A DNA stretch of 64,000 nt from G965203045 sp965203045 (GTDB taxonomy: Bacteria; Pseudomonadota; Gammaproteobacteria; PS1; Pseudothioglobaceae), in NCBI GenBank assembly GCA_965203045.1, contig OZ241850.1, positions 930,001 through 994,000 on the forward strand. The letters are read 5' to 3'. Position 1 is the first letter of the stretch; every line of letters begins with the position of its first letter. Both the position numbers and the translations under genes were made by a program. The notes beneath the pieces are model-generated. The model had not been told where the DNA came from and made no database searches. It saw only the letters and a program-made list of their open reading frames with translations. Below are positions 1-13,900 of the stretch, piece after piece.

Positions 1-924
1 CTGAGTAATAGCGATAAAGACAATCTAAAGATAGCTAAAAAAATCGGTTATCCAATTATCATAAAGGCTGCTGGTGGCGGGGGTGGTCGCGGTATGCGAG
101 TTGTGCGTAGGGAGGAAGATTTAATTGATGCTATCGCCCTTACTAAAACTGAGAGCTTAAATTTTTTTAGTAATGGCGAGGTGTATATGGAGAAATTTTT
201 AACCACGCCACGTCATATTGAAATTCAAGTTTTAGCAGATAGTAGTGGTAATGCTATTCATTTAGGTGAGCGTGATTGTTCTATGCAACGTCGCCACCAA
301 AAAGTTGTAGAAGAAGCGCCTGCCCCCGGCATTAGCCCCACTACTAGAGATGAAATTGGGGCTATTTGCGCTAAAGCGTGTCAAAAAATTAACTATCGTG
401 GCGCTGGGACTTTTGAGTTTTTGTATGAAAGTGGCGAGTTTTATTTTATTGAGATGAATACCAGAATTCAAGTTGAACATCCCATTACTGAGATGATAAC
501 TGGTGTGGATATTGTAAAAGAACAAATTTTAATTGCTAACGGCAACGATTTAAGTCTTAGCCAAGACGATATTCGTATCAGCGGTCATGCTATTGAGTGC
601 CGCATTAATGCTGAAAATTCAACAACTTTTGCTCCTTCGCCGGGCAAAATCACTCATCTACATATACCCGGTGGGCTTGGGGTGCGAGTAGATACTCATA
701 TTTACGATGGTTATAATGTTCCTGCCCATTATGATTCTATGATTGGCAAGCTAATTACCTTTGCTGCTGACCGTGATAATGCTATTAAAAAAATGCGTAG
801 CGCTTTGGACGAGACTATTATTGGCGGCATTCAAACTAATATTAAATTGCACCAAAAAATCATGCACGATAGCGGTTTTATTAAAGGTGGGGCTAATATT
901 CACTATTTGGAGTCAATTTTATGA
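1..924 (+). CDS. accC: Biotin carboxylase subunit of acetyl-CoA carboxylase, 5'-truncated by the window edge
   Basis: The reading frame is open from base 1, and the first Met at 94 is internal. It encodes the C-terminal ~307 residues of an enzyme usually about 450 long. Biotin carboxylase carboxylates biotin on BCCP with ATP and bicarbonate, the first step of fatty acid synthesis in the cytoplasm. Visible are the glycine-rich ATP-grasp loop ([10 protein letters not shown], just before base 100), the [12 protein letters not shown] segment, and [14 protein letters not shown] with its metal/bicarbonate-binding Glu, Asn and Arg. The C-terminal domain ([11 protein letters not shown]) is complete. 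The stop overlaps the argC start as ATGA, so the two are probably translationally coupled. Pyruvate or propionyl-CoA carboxylase subunits share this fold, but the ending fits free-standing AccC. Confidence 0.93.
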   Translation: MSNSDKDNLKIAKKIGYPIIIKAAGGGGGRGMRVVRREEDLIDAIALTKTESLNFFSNGEVYMEKFLTTPRHIEIQVLADSSGNAIHLGERDCSMQRRHQKVVEEAPAPGISPTTRDEIGAICAKACQKINYRGAGTFEFLYESGEFYFIEMNTRIQVEHPITEMITGVDIVKEQILIANGNDLSLSQDDIRISGHAIECRINAENSTTFAPSPGKITHLHIPGGLGVRVDTHIYDGYNVPAHYDSMIGKLITFAADRDNAIKKMRSALDETIIGGIQTNIKLHQKIMHDSGFIKGGANIHYLESIL

Positions 925-1961
925 CCAATATTAAGGTTGGTATCATCGGTGGTTCTGGTTGGACTGGGGCAGAATTATTGCGATTATTATTACAACATCC
1001 AAATGTTGCGCTATCTGTTATTACCTCGCGCAGTCTGGCGGGCAAGCCACTAACTGCTTTATTTCCCAACTTATTATCTCACTCGGATTTAAGCTTTGCT
1101 GATATGGATATTAGCAGTTTAGAGAAATGTGATGTGGTATTTTTTGCTACCCCCCACGGTGTTGCTATGCAAACTGCCCCAGTATTAGTGGCTAGTGGTA
1201 TCAAAGTAATTGATCTAGGGGCTGATTTTCGTGTTAAAGATGTTCAAGCTTATGAACAGTTTTATAATATCAAGCATAGTCAAAAATCTTTGTTAGCACA
1301 GGCGGTTTATGGTTTAACAGAGGTAAATCGCAGTAGTATAAAAACTGCTAAATTAGTTGCTAATCCGGGTTGTTATCCAACTGTTGTAAGTTTAGCATTG
1401 CTACCACTACTGAACTCTAATTGCATCAATGTCACATCTATAATTGCTGATTGTAAATCTGGTCTAAGTGGGGCTGGACGGGCATTAAATAAAGCGACTA
1501 GTTTGTGTGAGGCAAGCGAGACTATTAAGGCTTATGGTGTTAGCGGTCATCGCCATCTACCAGAGATAGAACAAATACTTAGCCAAGTTGCAAACACCAA
1601 AGTAAGTCTAACTTTTATTCCCCATTTAACACCAATGATAAGAGGAATGTTAGCAACTATTTATGTTGATTTAAGCAAAAATTTAAACACTCAACAAGTA
1701 TTAGATTTATTTAATAAACAATACCAAGACGAACCTTTTATAGAAGTATTGCCCAAAGGACAAATGCCAGAAACGCGCGCTGTTAAAGGCTCTAACAAAT
1801 GCCATATCGGTATTCAAGTTTTAGCAAATGATAAATTAATCATCATTGCCGCTATTGATAATTTGCTAAAAGGCGCTTCTGCCCAAGCAGTCCAAAATAT
1901 GAATATTATGTTTGGTCTGCCCCAAACCAGCGGGCTGACACAGATTGGAATAATGCCATAA
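921..1961 (+). CDS. argC: N-acetyl-gamma-glutamyl-phosphate reductase
   Basis: This is the third step of arginine biosynthesis: NADPH-dependent reduction of N-acetylglutamyl phosphate to the semialdehyde, in the cytoplasm. The 346-residue protein has the N-terminal Rossmann motif [17 protein letters not shown], the catalytic-cysteine motif NPGCYPT near residue 150, and the conserved SGLSGAGR and GHRHLPEI segments. Length is normal for the long bacterial form. Its ATG overlaps the accC stop by 4 bp. It converges on the giant minus-strand gene with only about 25 bp between stops, and no clear terminator hairpin is visible there. Confidence 0.95.
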   Translation: MTNIKVGIIGGSGWTGAELLRLLLQHPNVALSVITSRSLAGKPLTALFPNLLSHSDLSFADMDISSLEKCDVVFFATPHGVAMQTAPVLVASGIKVIDLGADFRVKDVQAYEQFYNIKHSQKSLLAQAVYGLTEVNRSSIKTAKLVANPGCYPTVVSLALLPLLNSNCINVTSIIADCKSGLSGAGRALNKATSLCEASETIKAYGVSGHRHLPEIEQILSQVANTKVSLTFIPHLTPMIRGMLATIYVDLSKNLNTQQVLDLFNKQYQDEPFIEVLPKGQMPETRAVKGSNKCHIGIQVLANDKLIIIAAIDNLLKGASAQAVQNMNIMFGLPQTSGLTQIGIMP

Positions 1962-1986
1962 AAATGGATATGTATGGGCTTTAGGT

Positions 1987-4900
1987 TTATTGGTATATGT
2001 TTTGCAGGTTAAAAGTAATTGTAGCTACACCTACGCTTGTGGGGATACCTATGGTGTTAAGATTTTCTTGGTCTGCTAGGTAGCGCATAATCAACATACC
2101 ATCGCTACTTGCTGCTATTGTGCCATTACCATCAATATCTAGCCTATCATAACCTCTTTGTAAAAACTTAAGTATTTGTTGGTTATCTCTTTGCGCCTCA
2201 GTTGTAGTTGCATCGGCGGTATTTATAGTATTGGTGGAACCTGTTAAAAATCTGATAATTAGAATACCGTCAGTGGTAGTTAGCCTGCTACCATCACCAT
2301 CAATATCTAAATTAAAGCGAATAACTACTTCTAGCAAAACACCATCGCTAATATCATTGTAATTTCTGCCGCCCCGTTTGGTTGCGATTATAGTAGTAGT
2401 GCCTAGGCTTTGGGTGTTAATTAGACCGTCTTGGTTAATAGTTGCAACAGCTGGGTTGCTAGAACTAAAACTAACAGCGCTTGAGCTTTGTCCGCCGCTT
2501 GCAGTTGCAGTTGTAGTTGCCCCTACTTCTAAGATGTTACTAACAACCATCATAAAGCCAGTTTGGTCAATGGGATGAATGGTAAGCAGATAACTAGCAG
2601 CTCCAGAGTTGTAGTTATTAGTTTCAGTAGCGCTTGCTATAATAACTACCGAACCAGCATTTAAGATAGTAATAATACCACTATCATCAATAGTTGTAAC
2701 ATCACTAGTGGTCGGACTGGTGGTGTAGCTAATAGTAGTCTGCGCGCCAGTTAGGTCTTGACTTGTGGCAGTAGCATTATTGGGTTTGTAGTTTATTGAT
2801 ATAGTATTGCTTGGATAAATTAACACTTGGTCTGCTTTTATAATTGACCAGCTAAGAGTAGTTGTGCTTAGGCGGTAGCTGAGGCTATTAGACCCTATTA
2901 GTCCTAGGTTTATATTGTAGTTGCCAACATCTGTTGCAGTTGCCCCAGTTATAGCAAGGCTGACATCATCACCCGCTACTATGCCGCTGGTAATAGTTAT
3001 AAGCACAGTCCTTATGTTGGTGTTATAGATAAATGTTTGTGAGCTGGCAAAGGTGGGTATTATAGTCCTTGGACTAATGATAATGCTAATACTTGCTTGT
3101 TCGCCACTGCCCTCTCTAGTGGCAGTTATAATTGTAGTCCCAGCGCTTGATATGGTTAGCTCGCCTATGTTTGTATCACCAAAATTAGCAACACTTGGGG
3201 TGCTGGAAGCAAAGGTTACTGCCCCATCTGGACTGACTCCGCCTTGGGCTTCAATGTTTTGGCTAGCAACGCCATAGATGATAGTTCTTGGATTATTGCC
3301 AATAATAATAAAGTCATCACTAACTGATAAGCTAAAGCTAGTGCTAGCCATAGCCCCATTACCATCATCGGCGGTGATAGTTATAGTTGAAATCCCTATT
3401 GCTGTTGGAGTGCCAGTTATGATGGTATTAGCGCTATCAAACATTAGACCATCTGGCAGATTAGAAACGCTAATAGTTAAGGTATCACCGTTGGGGTCAT
3501 TAAATGTATTAGCTGGAATAATAAAATTAAATAGATTTCTAAGTGAGATAATTTGGTTTGCTATTGAGTTTGCAACAGTGGGCGTGGTGTTTACAATAGT
3601 TAGTAGATAATTATCACCAGTATCATGATAGTTATCCCCACCGCTTTTAGTAGCGCTAATAGTAGTGGTGCCTAGGCTTTTTGCAGTAATTACCCCGTCT
3701 TGGGTAATAGTTGCAATATCTGGGTTGCTGGAACTAAAACTAATAGCCCCTGTGCCACTACCACCAGTTGCGCTTGCAAATCCAGTTGCGGCATTTGCTA
3801 AGGTTGAGTTGCCACTGATAATAAGGCTTGTTTGGCTAGCTCTTCTAACTGTTATGAAGTGAGTATCGCTAATATCTAGGTAGTTAGCACCACCTGCTTT
3901 GGTAGCGGTAATGGTAGCCTCACCTACACCAGTTGCGGTAATAGCACCACCTGTGGTAATAGCTATAACTGCTATATTACTAGAATTATAACTAACAACA
4001 CCATCACCACTGCCGCTCTCTACTACCACAATAGTAGTAGTTGCGCCAAATATTAAGGAGTCGCTTGCAGTGATACTAAATGGGTCTTGGGTGGCTTGGG
4101 TGATGGTTAATTGATAACTAGCAGCTGCAGAGTTGTAATTATTATCACCAGTATTGGTGGCGCTGATGATAGTGCTGCCAATACCAATAATTGTAATATC
4201 GCCATTTGGGGCTATTGTTGCAACGTTGTGGTCAGACGAGCCATAACTAGTAGCAACAGTAGCAGAGACACCTGTTGCTGGGCTACTAAAACTGCTGCCA
4301 AATGTTATAGTTGTATCAGCGTTTAAGCTAAATTGGCTTTGGTTTGCTTTTATAATTGACCAGCTAAAAGTAGTTGTGCTTAAGAAGTAGTTGCGGCTAT
4401 CAGTCCCTATGAGGGTTAGGTCTATATTGTAGTTGCCGACATTTGTTGCAGTGGCACCACTTATACTAAGGCTAACATCATCAGTAGCTACTATGCCGCT
4501 GGTAATAGTCACTAGCGCGGTTATTATGCTGGTGTTGTAGATAAAGCTTTGTGGACTAGCAAAGGTTGGAGTGAGGGTTAGGGGCATTATTGTAAAAACT
4601 ATACTATCCTCAGCGCCAGCCCGACTTGCCCTAATTAAAGCGCTACCAGCCCCAACAATAGTAACTAAGCCACTATTAGGGTCGCTAAAACTAATAATAT
4701 TTGTAGCACTGGAACTCCAGACTACTTGGCTATCGGTAATTGTGGTGGTAATAGTAATGGCAGGACTATTGTAGTTAGCCGACCTATCGCCTCCAGCAAT
4801 CATAAAATCAGCAGTGGTAACAGCAAATGCGGCTGCAATATTATCTATGCTAATAGTTGCTATTTTTGTAGTAATTGCTTGGTTGCTAGCTACAATTTGC

Positions 4901-7900
4901 ACCCTAACACTATCACCAATACTAACTACCCCGCTTGAGTCTGTATAACTGCCACCATTGATAGAATAGCGAGCGTCACTGCCTTCAATACTAATAGTAA
5001 ATGTGCTTTGGCTACCTTGGGCATTGACAGCAACGGTGATAGCAGCAGAACTAATGGTTGCATTGGGGACAACATCAGCTATAGCATCAAAACTAAATGG
5101 GACTACTAAACAACTGCCATCGCCTACAACATTAATAGTAAAACTTTGTGAGCTTTGAAACTCGCCATCACTAACAATAAGGGCTACATCATAGCTGCCA
5201 ATATCATTACATTCAGGGGGAATACCTGCAAGGGCAATGCTATTTCTATTAATTTTACGAATGCGATGATTATCTCTATCAGCAACAATAATATTACCAA
5301 ATGCGTCAACGGTAATACCTGTTGGGGCATTAAATTCGGCAACAACACCAGCGCCATCGGCAAAACCCGTGCTACTACCAGCAATGGTGGTTACTACACC
5401 CTCTGGGCTAATACTGCGAATGCGGTTATTATCTCTATCAGCAACAATAATATTGCCAAGCGCGTCAATTGCAACACCTGTTGGGGCATTAAATCTAGCT
5501 GTGTTGCTAACACCATCAGCAAAACTGCCATTATCCAAACCTATTGAACCAGTCCCAGCAATGGTAGTTACCATAGCGTCTGCGTTAATGCTGCGAATAC
5601 GGTGATTAAAACTATCGGCAACAATAATATTGCCAAGTAAGTCAACTACAACACCCATGGGGGTATTAAACTTAGCTGTATTGCTAGCGCCATCAGCAAA
5701 AGCGCGCTCTAATAAAATATCATCTACCGAAACAGAACCAGCAATGGTGGTTACCATAGTGTTTGTGTCAATGTTGCGAATACGGTGATTAAAGGTATCG
5801 GCAACAATAATATTAGCGCTGTTATCAATTGTAATATCTCCTGGGAAATTAAATCTAGCAGTAGCGCTCGCCCCATCGGCGAAATTCACGCTACCAGTCC
5901 CAGCAATAGTGCTCACCATACCATTTTGGGCAATTTTGCGAATGCGCTGATTAAAGGTATCGGCAATAATAATATTGCCTGAAGAATCAATTGCAACACC
6001 TGTTGGGGAATTAAACATAGCAGTATTACTAGCCCCATCGGCAAAACCAGTGTCACTACCAGCAACAGTGCTCACTACACCCTCTGGGGATATACTGCGA
6101 ATTAGATGATTGTTTTTATCGGCAACAATAATATTACCACTAGCGTCAATTACAACATTTGCTGGAAGCTCAAAGCTAGCGGTGCTAGTAGCCCCATTAT
6201 TACTGCCTTGGCTACCATCTCCTGCCAAAGTTGTTACAATTGGGCTAAGGGCTAACCAACTTGGCAACCCAGCCTCTGCGGCGATACCAAATACTAAATC
6301 GCTGCTATCGGTATCACTGGCGCTTAAACTATATTGGTATGGATTTCTAACCATAGCGGTAATAATTGGCGTGCTGGTAAAAACAGGCACTCTTTCAATG
6401 CCAATAACACTAATCTCAAAACTTTTAGTAGCAATATGCAGATTATCACTAGCACCAATGATAATTTCATAATTGTTTTGGGTCTCAAAGTCGGGACTGT
6501 GGTCAATTACTAATTGATTATTATTGATGATACTAAAACTAGCGCTGTCTCTGCCACCAACAATACTAAATCCAAAAGAACTTAGCGCATTAGTCGCAGT
6601 AGCGCTAATAGAGGCAATAACACTATCTGGGGCAATGTTTTCAACAACATTGGTAGTGCTTAGCATAATACTGGCTGGAATTACACCACAACTACCATTA
6701 TCTAAAACACTAATATCAAAGCTTTGTACATTTTGAATCCCTCTGTCACTAACAATAATAGCTAAATTATGAACACCAATATCACCACAACCAGCAACAC
6801 CTGCAACAGTAAAGCTATTTCTGTCAATTTTACGAATGCGGTTATTACTAATATCAGCAACAATGATATTGCCAAGCGCGTCAATTGCAACACCCCTTGG
6901 GAATTCAAATTGAGCAGTAGCGCCAACACCATCAGCAAAACCTGCGTCCCCACCAGCAATAGTGCTCACTACTCTACCTGTGTCAATACTGCGAATACGA
7001 TGATTATCTCTATCGCTAACAATAATATTGCCAAGTAAGTCAATTGCAACATTATACGGGTTATTAAATTCAGCTGCTGTGCCAACACCATCAGCAAAAC
7101 CTTCGCTACCACCAGCAATGGTGGTTACTGTCCCCTCTGCGCTAATACTGCGGATACGATGATTATCTCTATCAACAACAATAATATTGCCAAGTAAGTC
7201 AATTGCAACATCGGTTGGGGAATTAAATCTAGCGGTGGCGCTAGCGCCGTTGGTAGAGCCTTTCTCACTACCAGCAATGGTGGTTACTATATTGTTTGGG
7301 CTAATGTTGCGGATACGATGATTAAGCCTATCGGCAACAATAATATTGCCATCAGCATCAACGGCAACACCTATTGGGGCATTAAATCTAGCTACTGTTG
7401 TGGCAGTGCCATCAGCAAAACTACCCATAAAAGTACTAGTTGGGCCTGAACCAGCAATAGTCCTTACCATGCCATCTGGGTCAATACTGCGGATACGATG
7501 ATTATTCTGGTCAGCAACAATAATATTACCACTAGCATCAATGGCAACGCCTATTGGCAAATGAAATCTAGCCACTGCGCCAGCGCCATCAGCAAAACTG
7601 CCAGCAAAAGTATTAGTAGGACCCGAACCAGCAACAGTCCTTACCATGCCATCTAGACCAATACTGCGAATGCGATGATTATTTTGGTCAGTAACAATAA
7701 TATTGCCAAGAGCATCAATCACAACCCCTACTGGTGCGCTAAAACTAGCAGTGTTGGTAGCCCCATCATCATTATTGCCCATACCATCTCCTGCCACAGT
7801 TGTTACAATTACATCAGTAATTAACCAATCTGGTAACGTAGTCCCCGTAGCAGTGCTAAAAACAAATTCAGCCTCATCAGTACTACTAGCGCTTGGGTTG

Positions 7901-10900
7901 TATTGATATGGATTATTAACTCTAATAGTGGTAATTGGGTTGCTAGTAAAAACAGGGGTAACTTCATTAATATCATCAACACTAATATTAAAAGTTTTGG
8001 TTAGCTGATGGATAATATCGCTAACACTAATGATAATTTCATAACTATTTTGGGACTCAAAGTCGGGACTGTGGTCAATTACTAATTGATTACCACTAGT
8101 AATACTAAAACTAGCGCTGTCTCTGCCACCAACAATACTAAATTCAAAAGGACTTAGCGCATTAGTTGTAGTAGCGTTAATAGTGGCAATAACACTATCT
8201 GCGGCAATGTTTTCAACAATATTGGTGGTGCTTAGGGTTAAATTAGTTGGGGCAACATCACAACTGCCATCATCTGCCACAGTAATATCAAAGTTTTGCA
8301 AACTCTCAAACTCACCATCACTAATCATAAGGGCTATATCATTAACACCAACATCACTACAACTAGGAGTACCCACTAACACAAAGTTAGTCCTGTCAAT
8401 TTTGCGCATGCGGTGATTAAGGTTATCAGCAACGATAATATTGCCTCTACTATCAATTACAACACCTGTTGGAAAGTTAAATCTAGCAACAGCGCCTATG
8501 CCATCAGCAAAATCCTCACTACCACCAGCAATAGTGCGCACTATGCCATCTGTGCTAATGCTGCGAATACGGTGATTATCACTATCGGCAATAATAATAT
8601 TGCCTCTACTATCAACTGCAATACCAAATGGGTTATTAAATCTAGCTGTGCTGGTAGCACCGTCCATAAAATCACCAGTTATAGAACCGGTTGGCGCCCC
8701 AGCAATAGTGGTGACTGTCCCATCTGAGCTAATGCTGCGAACACGATGACTGGAACTATCAGCAACAAGAATATTGCCAAGCGCATCAATTGCAACACCT
8801 CTTGGTTGGAAGAACATAGCTGTGGCGCTAGCCCCATCAGCAAAACCAAAATCACTACCAGCAATAGTGCTTACTATACCACCTGTGCTAATACTACGGA
8901 TACGATGATTATCGGTATCAGCAACAATAATATTGCCAAGCGCATCAATTGCAATATCACTTGGTGAGCTAAATCTAGCTATTGTGCTACTACCATCAAC
9001 AAAACTTGGGCTACCACCAGCAATGGTGGTTACTGTGCCCTCCATACTAATACTGCGAATGCGGTTATTATCTCTATCAGCGACAATAATACTTCCTGAA
9101 GCATCAATTGCAACAGCGGTTGGAAAGTTAAATCTAGCAGTAGCGCTAGCGCCATCAACAAAATCGCCACCTGCCAAACCTAGCCCACCCCCACCAGCAA
9201 TAGTGCGCACTACCCCATCTAGACCAATACTGCGAATGCGATGATTAAAGCTATCGCTGATAATAATATTGCCACTATCATCAATTACAGCTGCTGCTGG
9301 GAAGTTAAAACTAGCGGTGTTGGTAGCCCCATCATCACCATCCTCTACGCCATCTCCTGCCAGAGTTGTTACAATTATATCAATAGTTAACCAGTCTGGT
9401 AGCGTAGTCCCCGTTGCAGGACTAAGAACAAGTCCCGTGCTATTAATATCAATAATATCTAAACTATAGCGGTATGGACTGCTAACCCTAGTGCTGGTAA
9501 CTGGGTTGCTGATAAAAATAGGCACTCCTGCAATACTAATAACACTAATCTCAAAATTCTTAGTAGCAGTGTGGATTGTATCACTAGCGCTGATGATAAT
9601 CTCATAGATTTTTTGGGTATTAAAGTCGGGACTGTGGTCAATTACTAATTGATTAGTGGCGCTAACGCTAAAACTAGCGCCATCTCTACCGCCAACCACA
9701 CTAAAACTAAGGCTTTCAGGATTATCGTTATCATCAGCGCTAATAGTGGCAATCACACTATTTGCTAATATGTCTTCAACAACAGTGATAGTGCTAAGGG
9801 CTAAATTGGTTGGTGCCGCATCACAACTACCATCATCTGCTACAATAACATTAAAGCTTTGCGAATTTGTAAGCATGCTATCACTAACCATAAGTTCTAA
9901 ACTATGAATATCAATATCATCACAACTGGGAGTGCCTGCGAGCATGACTTTAGTTCTATCAATTTTACGAATGCGGTCATTGAGTGCGTCGGCAATAATA
10001 ATATTGCCACTAGCGTCAATTGCAACACCTCTTGGCTCGTTAAATCTAGCCGTAGTGCCAGCACCATCAGCAAAATTGCTCGCAGTCAGACCTATTGGAC
10101 CGCTGCCAGCAATAGTAGTTACTGCCCTATTTGTTGCAACATTGCGAATGCGGTGATTGAGAGCATCAGCGACAATAATATTGCCAAAGGAATCAATTGC
10201 AGCCCTATCTGGTAAAGTAAATCTGGCTGCTGTGCCAATGCCATTGACAAGACCCCTGTCTTCTCTACCAGCAATAGTGCGCACTCTGCCCTCTGGGGAT
10301 ATGCTGCGAATACTACTATTACTTGAATCGGTAACAATAATATTGCCAGCAGCATCAATGTCAACACCTCTTGGAAAATCAAAACTGGCCTCATCTCTAA
10401 TGCCATCGGCAAAACCATTGAAACGACCAGCAATAGTGAATACTATGCCATCTGTGCTAATACCGCGAATACGGTTATTGCCGTGATCGGCAACAATAAT
10501 ATTACCAGCAGCATCAATAGCAACATCTGCTGGGAAGCTAAACCTAGCAGTAGCGCTCGCCCCATCAGCAAAAGCGCCCCCAAAAGAACCCGTTGAACCT
10601 CCACCAGCAATGGTAGTCACCATACCATTTGGGGCAATTTTGCGAATACGGTGATTCTCTTCGTCGGCAACAATAATATTACCACTTGTATCAATGGCAA
10701 CACCCTGTGGGCGACGAAACTTAGCAGTAGCGCTAGCCCCGTCAACAAAACCAGCGCTACCACCAGCAATGGTGGTTACTGTCCCCTCTGTGCTAATACT
10801 GCGAATACGGTTATTATCTCTATCAGCAACAATAATATTACCAAGCGCATCAATTACAACCCCTCTGGGTTCAAAGAACTTAGCAGTAGCGCTAGCCCCA

Positions 10901-13900
10901 TTGGCAAAACCCCGACTACTACCAGCAATAGTGGTTACAACTATATCAGTATTAATATCCAACCAACTTGGTAAAACAGTCCCTGATGCGGCATCAAACA
11001 CAAATCTGCCGCCCTCAGCATCACTAGCCCTTAAACTATATTGGTATGGACTATTAACCTTAATAGCGGTAATTGGCTCACTAGTAAAAACAGGCACACT
11101 TTCAATTCCAACAACCATAATCTTAAAGCTTTTAGTGGCGAGGTGCAGGTTATCACTAACACCAATAATAATCTCATAATTGCTTTGGGTCTCAACACTT
11201 GGACTGTGGTCAATTACTAATTGATTATCATTGATGATACTAAAACTAGCGCTATCCCTACCATCAACAATACTAAACTCAAAAGGACCTAGCGCATTAC
11301 TTGCAGTAGCGCTAATAGTAGCAATCACACTATTTGCTGCTATGCCTTCAACAATGGTGGTAACACTAAGTCTTAAATCGGTTGGTGCTACATCACAGCT
11401 AATATCATCTACCACAGCAATATCAAAGCTTTGTGAACTTTGAAGCTCGCCGTCACTTACAATAAGAGCTAAACTATGAACACCAATATCATCACAACCA
11501 GCAATGCCTGCAACAGTAAAGCTATTTCTATTAATTTTACGAATGCGGTTACCAGAAGTAATAATGATATTGCCTGAGGCGTCAATTGCAACATTACTTG
11601 GAAAACTAAATTTATCTTGACTGCTAGGGCCATCATTACCACCGGCCTGCCCATTACCAGCAATAGTGCTCACTATGCCCTCTGGAGATATGTTGCGAAT
11701 ACTGTGATTATTGCTATCAACAACAATAATATTACCACTAGCATCAATGGCAACATCCCTTGGTAAAGAAAATTTAGCGGTAGCGCTAGCCCCATCAACA
11801 AAACCACCGCCACTACCAGCAATAGTGGTGACTGTCCCATCTGTGCTAATGCTGCGAATACGATGATTGGAGAAATCAGCAACAATAATATTACCACTAG
11901 CATCAATGGCAATACCAGTTGGGAAATCAAACTTAGCAGTAGCGCTAGCCCCATCGGCAAAACCATCATCTCCACTACCAGCAATAGTGGTTACTGTGCC
12001 ATCTGAGCTAATGCTGCGAATACGGTTATTACCGCCATCAGTAATAATAATATTACCACTAGCATCAATGGCAATACCACTTGGGAAATCAAACTTAGCA
12101 GTAGCGCTAGCCCCATCGGCAAAATCCCGACTACCACTACCAGCAATAGTGCTCACTATGCCTTCTGGGGATATGCTGCGAATACGGCGATTATTTCCAT
12201 CAGCAACAATAATATTACCACTAGCATCAATGGCAACATTCCTTGGGGAACTAAACCTAGCAGTAGCGCTAGCCCCATCAGCAAAATCGCCCCCCAAAAC
12301 ACCTATTCGACCCCCACCAGCAATAGTGCTGACTATGCCCTCTGGGCTAATTTTGCGGATACGGTGATTATTTCCATCAGCAACAATAATATTACCACTA
12401 GCATCAATTGCAATACCATCTACGCTATTAAAACTAGCAGTGCTGGTAACCCCATCATCGCTACCGGCACTGCCCTCACCTGCCAAAGTGCTTACAATTG
12501 TATCAATAACTAACCAACTTGGCAACCCAACATCTGGGGCGGCGCTAAACATAAGGTTATCGCCCTCAGCATCACTAGCCCTTAGGTTATATTGGTAAGG
12601 GCTATTAACCCTAGTCCTAGTAATTGGATTGCTGATAAAAACAGGCACACTTTCAGTCCCAACAACACCAATCTCAAAACTTTTAGTAGCGGTATGGAGG
12701 CTATCACTAACACTGATGATAACTTCATAACTACTCTGGTTTGCAACACTTGGACTGTGGTCAATTACTAGCTTGTTAACATCACTAATACTAAAACTAG
12801 CGCTATCTCTACCACCAACAATACTAAACTCAAAAGGACCTAGCGCATTACTTGCAGTAGCGCTAATAGTGGCAATTACGCTATTTGCTGCTATGCCTTC
12901 AATAATAGTGCTAACACTAAGGGCTAAATTGGTGGGAATGATGCCACAACTACCATCAGATGTTAAGCTAATATCAAAACTTTGTGAGCCTTGGAATATG
13001 CCATCACTGACAATCAGTTCTAAGCTATAAATCCCAACATCAGCACACCCGGGAGAGGCGCCTAAAAGGTAGTTATTTCTATCAATTTTACGAATGCGGT
13101 GATTATCTTGGTCAGCAATAATAATATTACCGCTAGCATCAATTGCAAAACCAGTCGGATGAATAAATTGAGCATCACTAACAACACCATCAGCAAAACC
13201 ACGACTACTACCAGCAATAGTGCTTACTGTTCCATCTGGGGCAATGTTGCGAATGCGGTGATTATTTTGGTCAGCAACAATAATATTACCACTAGCATCA
13301 ATTACAACACCTGTTGGGGCACTAAATTGAGCTGTAGCGCTAGCGCCATTAGTAGAACCACTACTACCGCCGGCAATAGTCGTTACTGTGCCATCTGTGC
13401 TAATACCGCGAATGCGATTATTATTACTATCACCAACAATAATATTACCATTAGCATCAATTGCAACACCCACTGGAAAGAGAAATTGAGCTGTGGCGCT
13501 AGCCCCATTAGTAGAACCAGCGCTACTACCAGCAACAGTACTGACCATCCCATTTGGACTAATACTGCGAATACGGTGGGCGAAGCTATCACTAACAATA
13601 ATATTAGCGTTAGCATCAATTGCAATACCCCAAGGACTGCCAAATCGAGCCGTAGCGCTGGCGCCATCATTGCTACCAAATGGGCCCTCTCCTGCCAAAG
13701 TAGTTACGGTGCCATCTGCGGCAATACTACGAATGCGATTATTATTACTATCGGCAACAATAATATTACCACTAGCATCAATTACAACACCCGATGGGGT
13801 CCTAAATTGAGCAGTGGCGCTAGCCCCATCACCAAAACCACTACTACTACCAGCAATAGTCCTTACTGTGCCGTCTGTGGCAATACTGCGAATGCGGTTA

